A stretch of 64,000 nucleotides of DNA from Aliishimia ponticola (GTDB taxonomy: Bacteria; Pseudomonadota; Alphaproteobacteria; Rhodobacterales; Rhodobacteraceae), in contig NZ_SRKY01000004.1 of NCBI RefSeq assembly GCF_004803475.1, positions 1 through 64,000 of the forward strand, given 5' to 3'. This document shows, in pieces, positions 1-11,328 of the stretch. The first letter of the stretch is position 1. Each line of letters starts with the position of its first letter. Made by a program: the position numbers and the translations under genes. A model generated the notes under the pieces. The model ran no database searches, was not told the DNA's origin, and saw only the letters and a program-made list of their open reading frames with translations.

Positions 1-298
1 CCAGAATCGCGCCGTCCATCTGCGCCGCACCGGTGATCATGTTCTTCACGTAGTCCGCGTGACCGGGGCAGTCGACGTGCGCGTAGTGACGGTTCTCCGT
101 CTCGTACTCAACGTGCGCCGTCGAAATCGTGATCCCGCGCGCTTTCTCTTCCGGCGCGCCGTCAATCTCGTCATACGCCTTGAAGTCGCCAAACTGCTTC
201 GTGATCGCCGCCGTCAACGTCGTCTTGCCGTGGTCAACGTGACCAATCGTGCCGATGTTTACGTGCGGCTTCGTGCGTTCAAACTTTTCCTTTGCCAT
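1..298 (-). CDS. tuf: Elongation factor Tu, N-terminal part (gene runs off the left edge)
   Basis: GTPase that delivers aminoacyl-tRNA to the ribosomal A site. Only the first 99 codons are present, and the gene continues to the left. Reading from the ATG at 298, the G1 loop GHVDHGKT lies at residues 19-26, the switch I motif RGITI at 54-58 and G3 DCPGH at 76-80, all standard for bacterial EF-Tu. Alphaproteobacteria often carry two tuf copies. The gene upstream here is a lipoprotein and not fusA, so this may be the copy not linked to the str operon; that is inference. Identification is firm. Confidence 0.97.
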   Translation of the reverse strand, partial: MAKEKFERTKPHVNIGTIGHVDHGKTTLTAAITKQFGDFKAYDEIDGAPEEKARGITISTAHVEYETENRHYAHVDCPGHADYVKNMITGAAQMDGAIL

Positions 299-402
299 GT
301 CGTTCAGGCGCCCTTTGATTATGGGGTCGTCGGTGACCCGGAGTTACTCCGCGCGGCACATATTGCGAAAGCCGGCGAAAATCAAGCGTCGAGTGTGTTC
401 GA

Positions 403-981
403 CTATCGCGTTGTTTCTTCGATGATAGTCTCTTCGATTTCCGCGCCGAACCAACCTTCCTCTTTCATTTTCGTCTGAAGAAAGAGTTCGATCTGCTTTG
501 CCGCGTTGATCGAGAGATTCTCAAGCTGTTGCTGGCGCGACTGCGTCAGGCCGGAGCTGATGATCGTTTCGCCCGACAGGCTTTCGAACACGGTGATCTG
601 TTCGGGCTTTTCGTTCAGCTTGCGGTTCGCGGCGTCGTCCCAGACCGTCACGTTGATGATCATGATCGACTTGGGCGAATAGACCAGCGGCACACCGGGC
701 GCTGCAAGCACATAGCCTTCGACGCTGACCCCGAAATGATAAAGCTTTTCACCCTCATAGCGGTCGAACCTGGCGGCGATCGCCTCGGTCAGGCTGCTGG
801 TCAGCTCCTTCTCGCTGGCCTTGCGGCTGAGCGGTCCGCGCACGGCTTTGGGGGCCACGACCACATTGTGCCCCAGCTTGAAGTCGCCCAGCGGCACGGC
901 GGGTTCGTCGAGATCGCGGCCGGACGGGCTGCACGCGGCCAGAGCCAGAGCGAAAATCGAAACAAGGGCGAAACGGAACAT
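403..981 (-). CDS. Predicted lipoprotein of unknown function
   Basis: About 192 residues from the ATG at 981. The open frame extends to 1062, but the internal start gives a clean lipoprotein signal: a short basic start (MFRF), a hydrophobic run and the lipobox LAAC with Cys17 as the lipidation site. The mature part is mixed alpha/beta without a motif I recognise. It ends in an acidic and Thr-rich tail (EETIIEETTR). It lies between tuf (same strand, 104 bp downstream) and a divergent P450 gene, which does not reveal a role. Likely anchored to a membrane facing the periplasm. Function unknown. Confidence 0.8.
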   Translation of the reverse strand: MFRFALVSIFALALAACSPSGRDLDEPAVPLGDFKLGHNVVVAPKAVRGPLSRKASEKELTSSLTEAIAARFDRYEGEKLYHFGVSVEGYVLAAPGVPLVYSPKSIMIINVTVWDDAANRKLNEKPEQITVFESLSGETIISSGLTQSRQQQLENLSINAAKQIELFLQTKMKEEGWFGAEIEETIIEETTR

Positions 982-1096
982 ACGGTCATCCTGATCATGC
1001 GTCAGATGCCTAGCTACCGCAGGGCAGCACCCGGCGCAACGAATTGGCGATCCGGGCCGCAAGGTCTATATTCAAGTGTAGCAAGGGAGACCTACC

Positions 1097-2452
1097 ATGA
1101 AAGATGCCCTGTCCAGCCGAGTACCCGCGCGCGTGCCGCTTGTGACGGAACCCTGGGGCATCCTCAAATCCTTGCGCGAGTCCCGCAAGAATGTGCTGAG
1201 CATCATTCCCGATATCGCGACGCGTCAGCCGATGGTGTCGGGCAAGACCGGCAAACGCTGGCATATGGTGATGGATCCCCAGGCGATCCGCGAGATGCTG
1301 CTGGACCGTCTGGACCAATATCCGAAATCACTGGTGACGAAGAACCTGTTGAAGCCTGCCATCGGCGAAAGCCTGTTCATCGCGGAAGGGGCGCATTGGC
1401 GTTGGCAGCGGCGCACGGCGGCCCCCGTCTTTACCCATCGAAACATGATGAATCTGGCCCCGATCATGACGCGCGCCGCGGAACGCGCGGCAGAGCGCAT
1501 CGCAGCCGCAGGCCCTCGTGCCGTGAACATGCTGGACGAAATGGTGACCACGACATTCGACGTGATCGCGGATGTGACGTTCTCGGGCGGCGATACATTC
1601 GACCGTGACGGCGTACACCGGGCCATCGACGACTACATCGCGGAGGCCGGCAAGGTGTCTCTCTTCGATATTCTGGGCCTGCCCGACTGGGTGCCGCGTC
1701 CGGGCCGGATGATTGCCGGCAACGCCCTGAAGGAAATGAAAGCCGTCGCGGACAGGGCCATTGACGCCCGCCGCGATCGCGGCCCGGAGGGAGTGCCGGA
1801 TCTGCTTGATCTGCTGTTGGCCGGGCAAGACCCGAAATCCGGGCGGCAGATGAACACGGGCGAATTGCGCGACAACCTGCTGACCTTCATCGTGGCGGGC
1901 CACGAGACCACCGCGCTGACACTGGCGTGGTCGCTCTATCTTGTGGCGTTCGACCAATCGGTGCAGGACCGCGCCCGCGCCGAGGCAGCATCCGTTTTGC
2001 AAGGCCGCGCCGCCACTGCGGAGGATGTCGAACACCTGCCCTATATCCGGAAGATCATTGATGAGGCGCTGCGGCTTTATCCCCCCGCCGGGATGGTATC
2101 GCGCGCTGCGACCCATCACGACAGGCTGTGCGACCGCGACATTCACCCCGGCGATACGGTCATCATCCCGATCTATGCCCTGCATCGCAGCCATGTTCTT
2201 TGGGACGATCCCGACGCCTTCCGGCCTGAACGGTTCGATCAGAAACCGGACCGCTATGCCTATCTGCCATTCGGAGATGGACCGCGTATCTGCATCGGCG
2301 CATCCTTCGCGCTGCAAGAGGCTGTGATCATCCTCGCTACGCTCCTGTCGCGCTTCCGCTTCAAGCCCGTACCAGGCCACGACCCGGAGCCCGTCATGAT
2401 CCTGACCCTGCGCCCCAAGGGCGGCGTCTGGCTGGAGGCCGACGCGGCCTGA
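1097..2452 (+). CDS. Cytochrome P450
   Basis: Heme-thiolate monooxygenase of 451 residues, a normal length for a soluble bacterial P450. The I-helix oxygen-binding motif AGHETT is at 267-272, the K-helix ExxR is E323/R326, and the heme loop FGDGPRICIG places the proximal Cys at 399. There is no N-terminal membrane anchor. The region ahead of the ATG at 1097 contains AAGGGAGA, a good ribosome-binding site. No ferredoxin or ferredoxin reductase gene is nearby, so redox partners must be encoded elsewhere. Substrate cannot be read from the sequence. The family call is firm. Confidence 0.93.
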   Translation: MKDALSSRVPARVPLVTEPWGILKSLRESRKNVLSIIPDIATRQPMVSGKTGKRWHMVMDPQAIREMLLDRLDQYPKSLVTKNLLKPAIGESLFIAEGAHWRWQRRTAAPVFTHRNMMNLAPIMTRAAERAAERIAAAGPRAVNMLDEMVTTTFDVIADVTFSGGDTFDRDGVHRAIDDYIAEAGKVSLFDILGLPDWVPRPGRMIAGNALKEMKAVADRAIDARRDRGPEGVPDLLDLLLAGQDPKSGRQMNTGELRDNLLTFIVAGHETTALTLAWSLYLVAFDQSVQDRARAEAASVLQGRAATAEDVEHLPYIRKIIDEALRLYPPAGMVSRAATHHDRLCDRDIHPGDTVIIPIYALHRSHVLWDDPDAFRPERFDQKPDRYAYLPFGDGPRICIGASFALQEAVIILATLLSRFRFKPVPGHDPEPVMILTLRPKGGVWLEADAA

Positions 2453-2523
2453 GCCAAGGTCAGCAACGCGGACCAAGCAGTCGTCGATTCCTCTGTTCCA
2501 AATGGCTGCTTTGCGACTTCGGA

Positions 2524-3564
2524 CTACTCGGCCATCTGTTGATCAACTTCCCGCTCTTCATTGATCATTGCTTGCAGTTGCCGCCTGAACCGGAGTTGGC
2601 CCCCGTCGATAGGTAAATCGATATGTGGTGAGGTTTTACTGCTCATACCCTTTTGCACCTCATTCAAGACAGCTCGGTCTTCCTCAAAAGCATGCTGGAC
2701 GTCATCGCTCATCATTTGACTAAGAGCTTCATCTTCGGGTCTAATATTGCGCAATTGGAACCAATAGTAGCGCGTCTGACTTTCGGTCGTCGGAGTCATG
2801 AAGTTGTAGCTGTCCATGATGAACGTGTTCTCATGCAAAGGGCCATCACTGCCGCCTGTTCCCGCCGGTGTGAAAACGGCCTTGATCAAAGCATGAGATG
2901 GATAGCGCACTTCATAGTGCTGAAGCCTGTCGCAATTGCCTTCGAACTCAACGATCTTCTTGTAAAATGGCGCGGGTTCGTGATCCATCATCCAACGATG
3001 CACAATCACCCCATCGTTGGTCTTTGTTATCCTCAGCGGCGTGTCCTTTGTCGCATCGGTAGCAAAGCTGCTTTGGTGCACCCAAGCGACATGGGTTGGG
3101 TCCAATAAGTTGTCGCACATCAGCAGGTAGTTGCAGTCCAGTTCCATTGCGGCACCACGGTTAATGCCCCATTCAGGATTGTCATAATTCTCGATCTCGA
3201 AGATTTCGGACGCGTCTGCAAGAGCCGGATTGCCCATCCAAATCCATACGAGTCCGTACTTTTCATGTAGGGGATAGGCGTGCACCTTAGCGTTGGACGG
3301 AATACCACTAGACCCTGGTGCCCATACGCATTGGCCAACACAATTGAAGGTCAATCCGTGGTAGCCGCATTCCACTGTATCGCCTTTGACCCGACCTTTG
3401 GACAGGGGAAGCTTGCGGTGCGGACATGCGTCTTCTAACGCGATCAATTCGCCAGCCTCCGAGCGGAACACGCAGATTTTCTCGCCCAAAACCATGATTT
3501 GCTGCAACTCGCGCGTGATCTCGTGATCCCATGCAGCGACGTACCAAGCATTTTTCAAGAACAT
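2524..3564 (-). CDS. Rieske non-heme iron oxygenase, vanillate demethylase (VanA)-like
   Basis: Oxygenase component of a ring-hydroxylating or O-demethylating system, 346 residues. The N-terminal Rieske [2Fe-2S] centre is C47-x-H49 and C66-x2-H69 with 16 residues between them (CPH...CGYH). The C-terminal domain carries the DNLLDPTHVAWVHQ segment expected for the mononuclear iron site. The start MFLKNAWYVAAW is typical of VanA-like oxygenases. No reductase (VanB-like) or aromatic catabolism gene is adjacent, so it is an orphan oxygenase. Base composition is visibly lower in GC than both neighbours, and codon choice differs, which suggests acquisition. The exact substrate is not supportable. 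Confidence 0.85.
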   Translation of the reverse strand: MFLKNAWYVAAWDHEITRELQQIMVLGEKICVFRSEAGELIALEDACPHRKLPLSKGRVKGDTVECGYHGLTFNCVGQCVWAPGSSGIPSNAKVHAYPLHEKYGLVWIWMGNPALADASEIFEIENYDNPEWGINRGAAMELDCNYLLMCDNLLDPTHVAWVHQSSFATDATKDTPLRITKTNDGVIVHRWMMDHEPAPFYKKIVEFEGNCDRLQHYEVRYPSHALIKAVFTPAGTGGSDGPLHENTFIMDSYNFMTPTTESQTRYYWFQLRNIRPEDEALSQMMSDDVQHAFEEDRAVLNEVQKGMSSKTSPHIDLPIDGGQLRFRRQLQAMINEEREVDQQMAE

Positions 3565-3660
3565 GTTCAGAGGAATCCGGTTTGTTATCTATGTGTCGCA
3601 TAAGACAATAGTTGCAACGCATAGCGGATGTAAGAAGGGCTCGTTGCCGACCTTGGCGTC

Positions 3661-5964
<2,304 letters not shown>

Positions 5965-6078
5965 GAATGCTGTGTAAACGCGGGGCGAATCCGCATCAAG
6001 CCAGCATCTGTGCATCTGGGGCAAAATCGCCACTCTGGGGAAAAGGTATGGAATTTCCCACTGAGGGACTCCCAAGAA

Positions 6079-6092
6079 TCACACTAATGTGA
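6079..6092. promoter_or_regulatory. Perfect palindrome between parC and the SH3 gene
   Basis: TCACA-CTAA-TGTGA is a perfect inverted repeat in the divergent intergenic region, about 62 bp upstream of the SH3 gene start and 115 bp upstream of parC. The arm order is the reverse of a CRP/FNR-type site (TGTGA-N6-TCACA), so I do not assign a regulator. It may be an operator for either gene. Confidence 0.3.
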
Positions 6093-6154
6093 CAGCGAAG
6101 GATTTCTGCTGCCAAATGTGGTACAATGAGTGTGAGGACTGGGGGTTTCGGTCA

Positions 6155-6727
6155 ATGGTACGTTTTATTTTGCTGTCTTTTGCCTTTCTTGGATGGGCTT
6201 TCTACGAAATGTCTGGCGGGGCGGAGTTTGAGCCGCGCAGCGCCCGCATGGGTGCCGATGCGCCTGTTGCCCTGATGGCGGCCCATCGCGGCGGCGACGG
6301 TCAGGCCGTGCCGCTTCAAGAGTCGGTCGAGGTAACGCGCGTTTCGCTGAACCTGACATCTGTGGATGACGTGATGTCCGGCAAAACCCGCAAGGCCAAG
6401 CCGACCCCGGTCGAAGCCATCGCGGCGGCGGCCGAAGCGAAGGACGAGCTTCCCCGCATCGTGATCCCGAGCCTTGTCGAAAAGACCCGCGCTGCATCGG
6501 CGGCAACGATCACGGCAGCGGCTCAATCCGCCGATATTCGCAACATCACCGGCAACCGCGTGAACGTGCGTGGCGGTCCGGGCACCGATTTCGGCGTAGT
6601 CACCAAAATGGTGCGCGGCGATGAGGTCGAAGTGCTGGAAGACAACGGCTCCGGCTGGATTCGCATGCGTTCGATCGACACCGGGTCTGTCGGATGGGTC
6701 GCGGACTTTCTTCTGAGCGAAGGCTGA
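6155..6727 (+). CDS. Membrane-anchored or exported SH3b-domain protein
   Basis: About 190 residues from the ATG at 6155, preceded by a G-rich ribosome-binding site (GGGGG). An upstream in-frame ATG at 6089 overlaps a palindrome and adds residues that do not look like a signal. The N-terminus FILLSFAFLGWAFYEM is a single hydrophobic segment that serves as a signal or anchor. A low-complexity linker rich in Ala and Lys follows. Residues about 129-190 form a bacterial SH3b domain (NVRGGPGTDFGVV...GWV). Such domains bind cell wall or peptide ligands, so an envelope role is likely. It is monocistronic or leads the SDR gene 50 bp downstream. Confidence 0.82.
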   Translation: MVRFILLSFAFLGWAFYEMSGGAEFEPRSARMGADAPVALMAAHRGGDGQAVPLQESVEVTRVSLNLTSVDDVMSGKTRKAKPTPVEAIAAAAEAKDELPRIVIPSLVEKTRAASAATITAAAQSADIRNITGNRVNVRGGPGTDFGVVTKMVRGDEVEVLEDNGSGWIRMRSIDTGSVGWVADFLLSEG

Positions 6728-6777
6728 CCGGACGCGCGGTCCGCAAGCCCTATCCCACCTGAAAAGGCGACCCCTAC

Positions 6778-7608
6778 ATGGCGCGGCCGACGATTCTCAT
6801 TACCGGATGTTCCTCTGGCATTGGATTGGACGCTGCCCATAGCCTGCGCCGCGCGGGCTGGCGCGTTTTTGCGTCCTGCCGCCGGCAAGAAGATTGCGAC
6901 CGTCTGCGCGTTCAGGGCTTTGATAGCCCGCGCATCGACTATGCGGACCGGGACAGCATCCATAGCGGCCTCGCCCAGGTTCTGGCTGAAACCGGCGGCA
7001 CGCTGGATGCGCTGTTCAACAACGGCGCCTTCGCCAGCCCCGGCGCGGTCGAAGACCTGCCTACCGATGCGCTGCGCGAGATCTTTGAGACGAATTTCTT
7101 CGGATGGCATGAACTGACACGCGCCGTGATCCCGGTGATGCGGGCGCAAGGCCATGGACGCATCGTGCAATGTTCCAGTGTCCTTGGCTTCGTCAGCCTG
7201 CCCTGGCGCGGGGCCTATTCCTCGACGAAATTCGCGTTGGAAGCCCTGACCGACACGCTGCGCATCGAAATGCGGGACACGCCGATCCACGTTGTTCTGA
7301 TCGAACCGGGTCCGATCACCACGAAGTTCCGCGAGAACGCGATCCCTCAATTCGAACGCTGGGTCGATTGGCAGAACTCGCCGCGCCGCGCCCAGTACGA
7401 GGGCAGCCTGCTGAAACGGCTGTATGAAAACCGGGGGAAGGACCGCTTTGAACTGCCGCCTTCCGCCGTTACCGACAAGCTGCTGCATGCGCTGACAGCC
7501 CGTCGCCCTCGCCCCCGTTACTACGTCACGACACCGACTTACCTGATGGCCGCGCTGCGCCGAATTTTGCCGACCCGCGCGCTGGATTGGATTTCCGCGC
7601 GCGGCTGA
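6778..7608 (+). CDS. Short-chain dehydrogenase/reductase (SDR)
   Basis: NAD(P)-dependent oxidoreductase of 276 residues. The Rossmann motif TGCSSGIG is at 9-16, followed by the NNGA motif (NNAG variant), the catalytic Ser in CSSVLG, and the YxxxK pair Y147/K151 (YSSTK). This is the classical SDR layout, with a C-terminal extension that includes a basic hydrophobic stretch (YLMAALRRILP). The start at 6778 follows AAAAGGCGA. Cofactor preference for NADP is suggested by an Arg-rich turn after beta-2 (SCRRQED). Substrate unknown. The gene ends 81 bp before the HIG1-type gene. Confidence 0.9.
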   Translation: MARPTILITGCSSGIGLDAAHSLRRAGWRVFASCRRQEDCDRLRVQGFDSPRIDYADRDSIHSGLAQVLAETGGTLDALFNNGAFASPGAVEDLPTDALREIFETNFFGWHELTRAVIPVMRAQGHGRIVQCSSVLGFVSLPWRGAYSSTKFALEALTDTLRIEMRDTPIHVVLIEPGPITTKFRENAIPQFERWVDWQNSPRRAQYEGSLLKRLYENRGKDRFELPPSAVTDKLLHALTARRPRPRYYVTTPTYLMAALRRILPTRALDWISARG

Positions 7609-7689
7609 TGCGGCCCTGCGGCGATATTTAGCGTTCGCTTTTGCCGCCGCGCCCGCTAAGTCTTGGCGTCGAACGGCAAGGAGCGCGCC

Positions 7690-7896
7690 ATGACCCAAGA
7701 CATCCTTTTCTACGTCATCCTTGCGGTGTGCTTTGGAGTGGTGGTGATCCTCGCCCTCGGCCTTGGCAGTTTTGCCAAAGGCGGCAAGGACAGCGCCAAA
7801 TTTTCCAACAAGATGATGCGCTACCGGATTATCGCGCAGGCCGTGGCGGTTCTGCTGATCGTCATCCTGGTGGCGCTGCGCGGGACGGGGAACTGA
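7690..7896 (+). CDS. Small two-helix membrane protein, HIG1-type
   Basis: 68 residues from the ATG at 7690, with a strong ribosome-binding site (AAGGAGCG at 7677-7684). Two hydrophobic helices flank a basic loop that ends in NKMMRYRIIAQ. This loop matches the conserved NxxMRxRxxxQ segment of HIG1 (hypoxia-induced) domains, which associate with cytochrome oxidase in several organisms. The stop overlaps the start of the adenosyltransferase gene (TGATG), so the two are translationally coupled. The functional link to cobalamin metabolism is unclear. An upstream in-frame start at 7663 is less likely. Confidence 0.82.
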   Translation: MTQDILFYVILAVCFGVVVILALGLGSFAKGGKDSAKFSNKMMRYRIIAQAVAVLLIVILVALRGTGN

Positions 7897-8468
7897 TGAT
7901 CGTACTCAACAAGATCTATACCAAGACCGGGGATGCCGGTGAAACGGCGCTTGGCAATGGCGCGCGGGTGGCCAAACACTCCATGCGGGTTGCGGCCTAT
8001 GGCACGTCGGACGAACTGAATTCCTTCGTCGGGGTCGCGCGTCTGCACGCCGATGGCGAGATCGACGCGGCCCTCAACCGTATTCAAAACGACCTGTTCG
8101 ATCTTGGCGCGGATCTGTGCCGCCCGGACATGGAACAGGATGCCGAGGCCGAGTATCCGCCGCTGCGCATGATCGACGCGCAGGTGGAACGGCTCGAAGC
8201 GGAAATCGACCGCATGAACAGCGCGCTGGAGCCGCTGCGCAGCTTCATCCTGCCCGGTGGCTCGGTTCTGTCCGCGCAACTGCATGTGTGCCGGACAGTC
8301 TCGCGCCGCGCCGAACGCATGGCCGTCGAACTGGCCACGATGGAGGCCGTGAACCCCGCAGCGGTCAAATACCTCAACCGCCTTAGCGATTGGTTTTTCG
8401 TGGCCGCACGGGTCGCAAATAACGGCGGCAAGGATGACGTCCTGTGGGTTCCGGGCGCCAACCGATAA
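7896..8468 (+). CDS. Cob(I)yrinic acid a,c-diamide adenosyltransferase (PduO type)
   Basis: Transfers the adenosyl group of ATP to Co(I) corrinoid to form the coenzyme B12 used by mutases. 190 residues from the ATG at 7896, which overlaps the preceding stop. The N-terminal TKTGDAG motif (residues 9-15) is the ATP-binding segment of PduO-type enzymes. The C-terminal NRLSDWFFVAAR region carries the conserved Asp/Phe corrinoid-side residues. The length matches the single-domain PduO family. The ethylmalonyl-CoA pathway needs two B12-dependent mutases, so this gene near etfAB and mcd is metabolically consistent. That link is inference. Confidence 0.93.
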   Translation: MIVLNKIYTKTGDAGETALGNGARVAKHSMRVAAYGTSDELNSFVGVARLHADGEIDAALNRIQNDLFDLGADLCRPDMEQDAEAEYPPLRMIDAQVERLEAEIDRMNSALEPLRSFILPGGSVLSAQLHVCRTVSRRAERMAVELATMEAVNPAAVKYLNRLSDWFFVAARVANNGGKDDVLWVPGANR

Positions 8469-8635
8469 CCAATTTTGAGGCCTGACGCGGGGGAACTCAG
8501 CGCAAACGTGGCGTCCTTTGACGATAGCGCGACGATTTTGCGCTGTTTTAGGCCAATCGTCTTCGCTAAACCTCGCTGGAACAAAACTGGCCGCCCGAAA
8601 CGGGTGAGTCGAATTGACCGAGGAGAGGATCGCTC

Positions 8636-9394
8636 ATGAAGGTGTTGGTACCTGTCAAGCGCGTGATCGACTACAACGTGAAGGTTCGTGTAAAAGCGGA
8701 TGGTTCCGGTGTTGATCTCGCCAACGTGAAAATGTCGATGAACCCGTTCGACGAAATCGCCGTCGAACAGGCCATTCGCCTGAAGGAAACCGGTCAGGCC
8801 GAAGAAGTCGTCGCCGTCTCCATCGGTGTGAAACAAGCGCAGGAAACGCTGCGGACGGCTCTGGCAATGGGTGCGGATCGTGCGATCCTCGTCGTGGCTG
8901 CCGATGACGTGCATACCGATATCGAACCGCTGTCCGTCGCCAAGATCCTGGCGAAGATCGTCGAAGAAGAGCAGCCCGGCCTTGTGCTGTGCGGCAAACA
9001 GGCGATCGACAATGACATGAACGCCACTGGCCAGATGCTGTCGGCGCTGCTGGGCTGGAGCCAGGCAACCTTCGCCTCTGAGGTCGAAGTTGCGGGCGAC
9101 AAAGCCAAGGTCACGCGCGAAGTCGATGGTGGTCTGCAAACCATCGAAGTCACCATGCCGACGATCATCACCGTCGACCTGCGCCTGAACGAGCCGCGCT
9201 ATGCGTCGCTGCCGAACATCATGAAGGCGAAGAAAAAGCCGCTGGACGAGAAAACCGCCGCCGATTACGGCGTCGACGTTTCCCCGCGCCTGTCGGTCGT
9301 GAAAACGGAAGAGCCCGCGGCCCGCGCTGCCGGCATCAAGGTGGGTTCGGTTGACGAACTCGTGGCGAAACTCAAGGAAGCGGGGGCTGTATAA
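8636..9394 (+). CDS. etfB: Electron transfer flavoprotein subunit beta
   Basis: 252 residues. The N-terminus [20 protein letters not shown] is characteristic, and so is the internal segment [17 protein letters not shown]-like (here [11 protein letters not shown]). EtfB binds AMP and, with EtfA, carries electrons from acyl-CoA dehydrogenases to ETF:quinone oxidoreductase. A strong ribosome-binding site (GAGGAGAGG at 8620-8628) precedes the ATG at 8636. The stop overlaps the etfA start (TAATG). The 167-bp upstream gap should hold the promoter, but no convincing -35/-10 pair was seen. The mcd product in this window is a likely electron donor. Confidence 0.96.
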   Translation: MKVLVPVKRVIDYNVKVRVKADGSGVDLANVKMSMNPFDEIAVEQAIRLKETGQAEEVVAVSIGVKQAQETLRTALAMGADRAILVVAADDVHTDIEPLSVAKILAKIVEEEQPGLVLCGKQAIDNDMNATGQMLSALLGWSQATFASEVEVAGDKAKVTREVDGGLQTIEVTMPTIITVDLRLNEPRYASLPNIMKAKKKPLDEKTAADYGVDVSPRLSVVKTEEPAARAAGIKVGSVDELVAKLKEAGAV

Positions 9395-10320
9395 TGGCTG
9401 TTCTTCTTCTTGCAGAAGTAAACGACGGCGAGCTGTCGATGGACGCAACCGCCAAGGCGGTCAGCGCGGCCAAGAAACTGGGCGACGTGACCGTTCTGTG
9501 CGCGGGCGGCTCTGCCGCTGCTGCGGGTGAAACCGCCGCGACGATCGATGGCGTGTCCAAGGTTCTGGTGGCAGAAGACGCCACGCTGGGCCACCGCCTT
9601 GCGGAATCCACCGCTGCGCTGATCGTGTCGCTCGCCGGTGATTACGAGCACATCGTTGCCCCGGCGACCACCGACGCCAAGAACGTGATGCCCCGTGTTG
9701 CAGCCCTGCTGGACGTCATGGTCATCTCTGACGCGTCCGGCGTCGTCGATGGCGACACGTTCGAACGTCCGATCTATGCCGGCAACGCTGTGCAAACGGT
9801 CAAATCTGCCGACGCGAAGAAAGTCATCACCTTCCGGACATCGACATTCGATGCGGCGGGCACTGGCGGCTCTGCGTCTGTTGAAACCGTGTCGGCGGCT
9901 GCCGATCCGGGCCTGTCCACATGGGTGGAAGACAAGGTTGCAGAAAGCGATCGCCCCGAACTGACATCGGCAGGCATCGTTGTTTCCGGCGGTCGCGGTG
10001 TTGGCTCCGAAGAGGACTTCGCCCTGATCGAGAAACTGGCAGACAAGCTGGGCGCCGCCGTGGGCGCGTCGCGCGCTGCGGTCGATTCCGGCTATGCGCC
10101 GAACGACTGGCAGGTTGGCCAGACCGGTAAGGTCGTCGCACCGGACCTGTATGTTGCTGTCGGGATTTCCGGGGCCATCCAACACCTTGCTGGTATGAAA
10201 GACTCCAAGATCATCGTGGCGATCAACAAGGACGAAGAAGCGCCGATCTTCCAAGTGGCTGATTACGGCCTCGTGGCGGACCTGTTCGACGCCGTCCCGG
10301 AGCTGACCGAAAAGCTCTGA
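9394..10320 (+). CDS. etfA: Electron transfer flavoprotein subunit alpha
   Basis: 308 residues, a normal EtfA length. The C-terminal half holds the FAD-binding domain: [11 protein letters not shown], then [23 protein letters not shown] and [12 protein letters not shown], followed by [10 protein letters not shown]. It is translationally coupled to etfB by a one-base overlap (TAATG). A GC-rich hairpin with a short T tract follows at 10349-10371. Acts in the cytosol as a heterodimer with EtfB. Confidence 0.97.
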   Translation: MAVLLLAEVNDGELSMDATAKAVSAAKKLGDVTVLCAGGSAAAAGETAATIDGVSKVLVAEDATLGHRLAESTAALIVSLAGDYEHIVAPATTDAKNVMPRVAALLDVMVISDASGVVDGDTFERPIYAGNAVQTVKSADAKKVITFRTSTFDAAGTGGSASVETVSAAADPGLSTWVEDKVAESDRPELTSAGIVVSGGRGVGSEEDFALIEKLADKLGAAVGASRAAVDSGYAPNDWQVGQTGKVVAPDLYVAVGISGAIQHLAGMKDSKIIVAINKDEEAPIFQVADYGLVADLFDAVPELTEKL

Positions 10321-10348
10321 CCTGCACCGTCAGTCAAGAATTTGATCA

Positions 10349-10371
10349 GGCCCGCCACGTGCGGGCCTTTT
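10349..10371 (+). terminator. Rho-independent terminator after etfBA
   Basis: GGCCCGC (10349-10355), loop CACGT, GCGGGCC (10361-10367), then TTTT. The 7-bp stem is perfect and sits 29 bp after the etfA stop. It abuts the stop codon of the convergent DUF6473 gene, so it probably ends the etfBA transcript. Confidence 0.85.
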
Positions 10372-11192
10372 CAATGGACCATCCGCTTCAGGACGGGCCC
10401 AAGAGTCTGGGAAATCTCGCGATGCGCTTTGAGCCCCAGCATTTCCTGCGCGGCGGGGGCATCCATCTGCGAATAGATCATGCCGTTCAAAGGGTTCTCC
10501 AGCGCCTCTGGCGATAGCTTCACCTCGACATATTCGGTGGCATGGGGGCGCACGAGTTCCAGCATCTCGCCCGTGACATGCATGGGCTCTACATCTATGC
10601 GGTCCAGATCGTTGGGCGCGCGCGCGGAAATCCACGTCAGAACCACCTTGCCGGAGATCCGTTCCATCAAGGTCCGCATACGGGCAATCCAGGCCTGCCG
10701 CAGTTCCTGTTCGACCAGCCAGAAGCGTTCTTCCGACATCTGTTTCAGCGCGCCCAGCATATGTTTGTTGAAGTGAAACTTGGCAAAGTCAACATCCGGA
10801 TAGATGGCCTGCAGCATCTTGGTCGCCGATACGAACCGATCATTGCGGCGTGGATGCACGGTGTAGAAGCGGTTGGACAGGTTCTGGGCGCATGGCACCT
10901 GCAGCACGGTCAAACGCGCCTTTGCGGTGGCATCCGGCACGAAGGGATCGTGCAGGAACACATCGACCCCGGCATTGAGACACCCGAAATTCGCGCAGGT
11001 CATGGAAAGGTCTTCTTCCAGCATCGCCACGAACGGAGTTTCAATGAATTTGCCGTATGTCTCGTTCGCGCCAAGGAAAGCAATATAGGGTTCCGACAAG
11101 TCCCGCCGCGGTCCCCGAAAGAGTAACTTTGAGTTGCCGTATCTGCACGGCAAATAGTCGAGCGCCTGAGCGCCCATTGCATCTAAGGTCAT
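10371..11192 (-). CDS. DUF6473-type protein of unknown function
   Basis: About 273 residues if started at the ATG at 11192 (MTLDAMGAQALDYLPCRYG). An alternative ATG at 11204 is 4 codons upstream, and the open frame extends further to 11375. I recognise the conserved opening DYLPCRYGNSKLLFRGPRRDL, followed by AFLGANETYGKF, as a family frequent in Rhodobacterales and annotated only as DUF6473. A later segment (LTWISARAP) also looks conserved. No signal peptide or membrane segment is seen. It is convergent with etfA and divergent from hbdA. The GANETYG segment resembles an SGNH-hydrolase-like core, but I cannot confirm that. Function unknown. Confidence 0.75.
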   Translation of the reverse strand: MTLDAMGAQALDYLPCRYGNSKLLFRGPRRDLSEPYIAFLGANETYGKFIETPFVAMLEEDLSMTCANFGCLNAGVDVFLHDPFVPDATAKARLTVLQVPCAQNLSNRFYTVHPRRNDRFVSATKMLQAIYPDVDFAKFHFNKHMLGALKQMSEERFWLVEQELRQAWIARMRTLMERISGKVVLTWISARAPNDLDRIDVEPMHVTGEMLELVRPHATEYVEVKLSPEALENPLNGMIYSQMDAPAAQEMLGLKAHREISQTLGPVLKRMVH

Positions 11193-11328
11193 AACACCCA
11201 CCATTTTTACCCACAGGGATTTATGGGAAGCGGAGGTTGATATTTCGCTAATCTCGAACCTGCCGCATCCTCGCTTGCAGACCGCCTCTCGCGCCGCATA
11301 TGGTGCGCAGGAACAGAAGGAGATCCGC

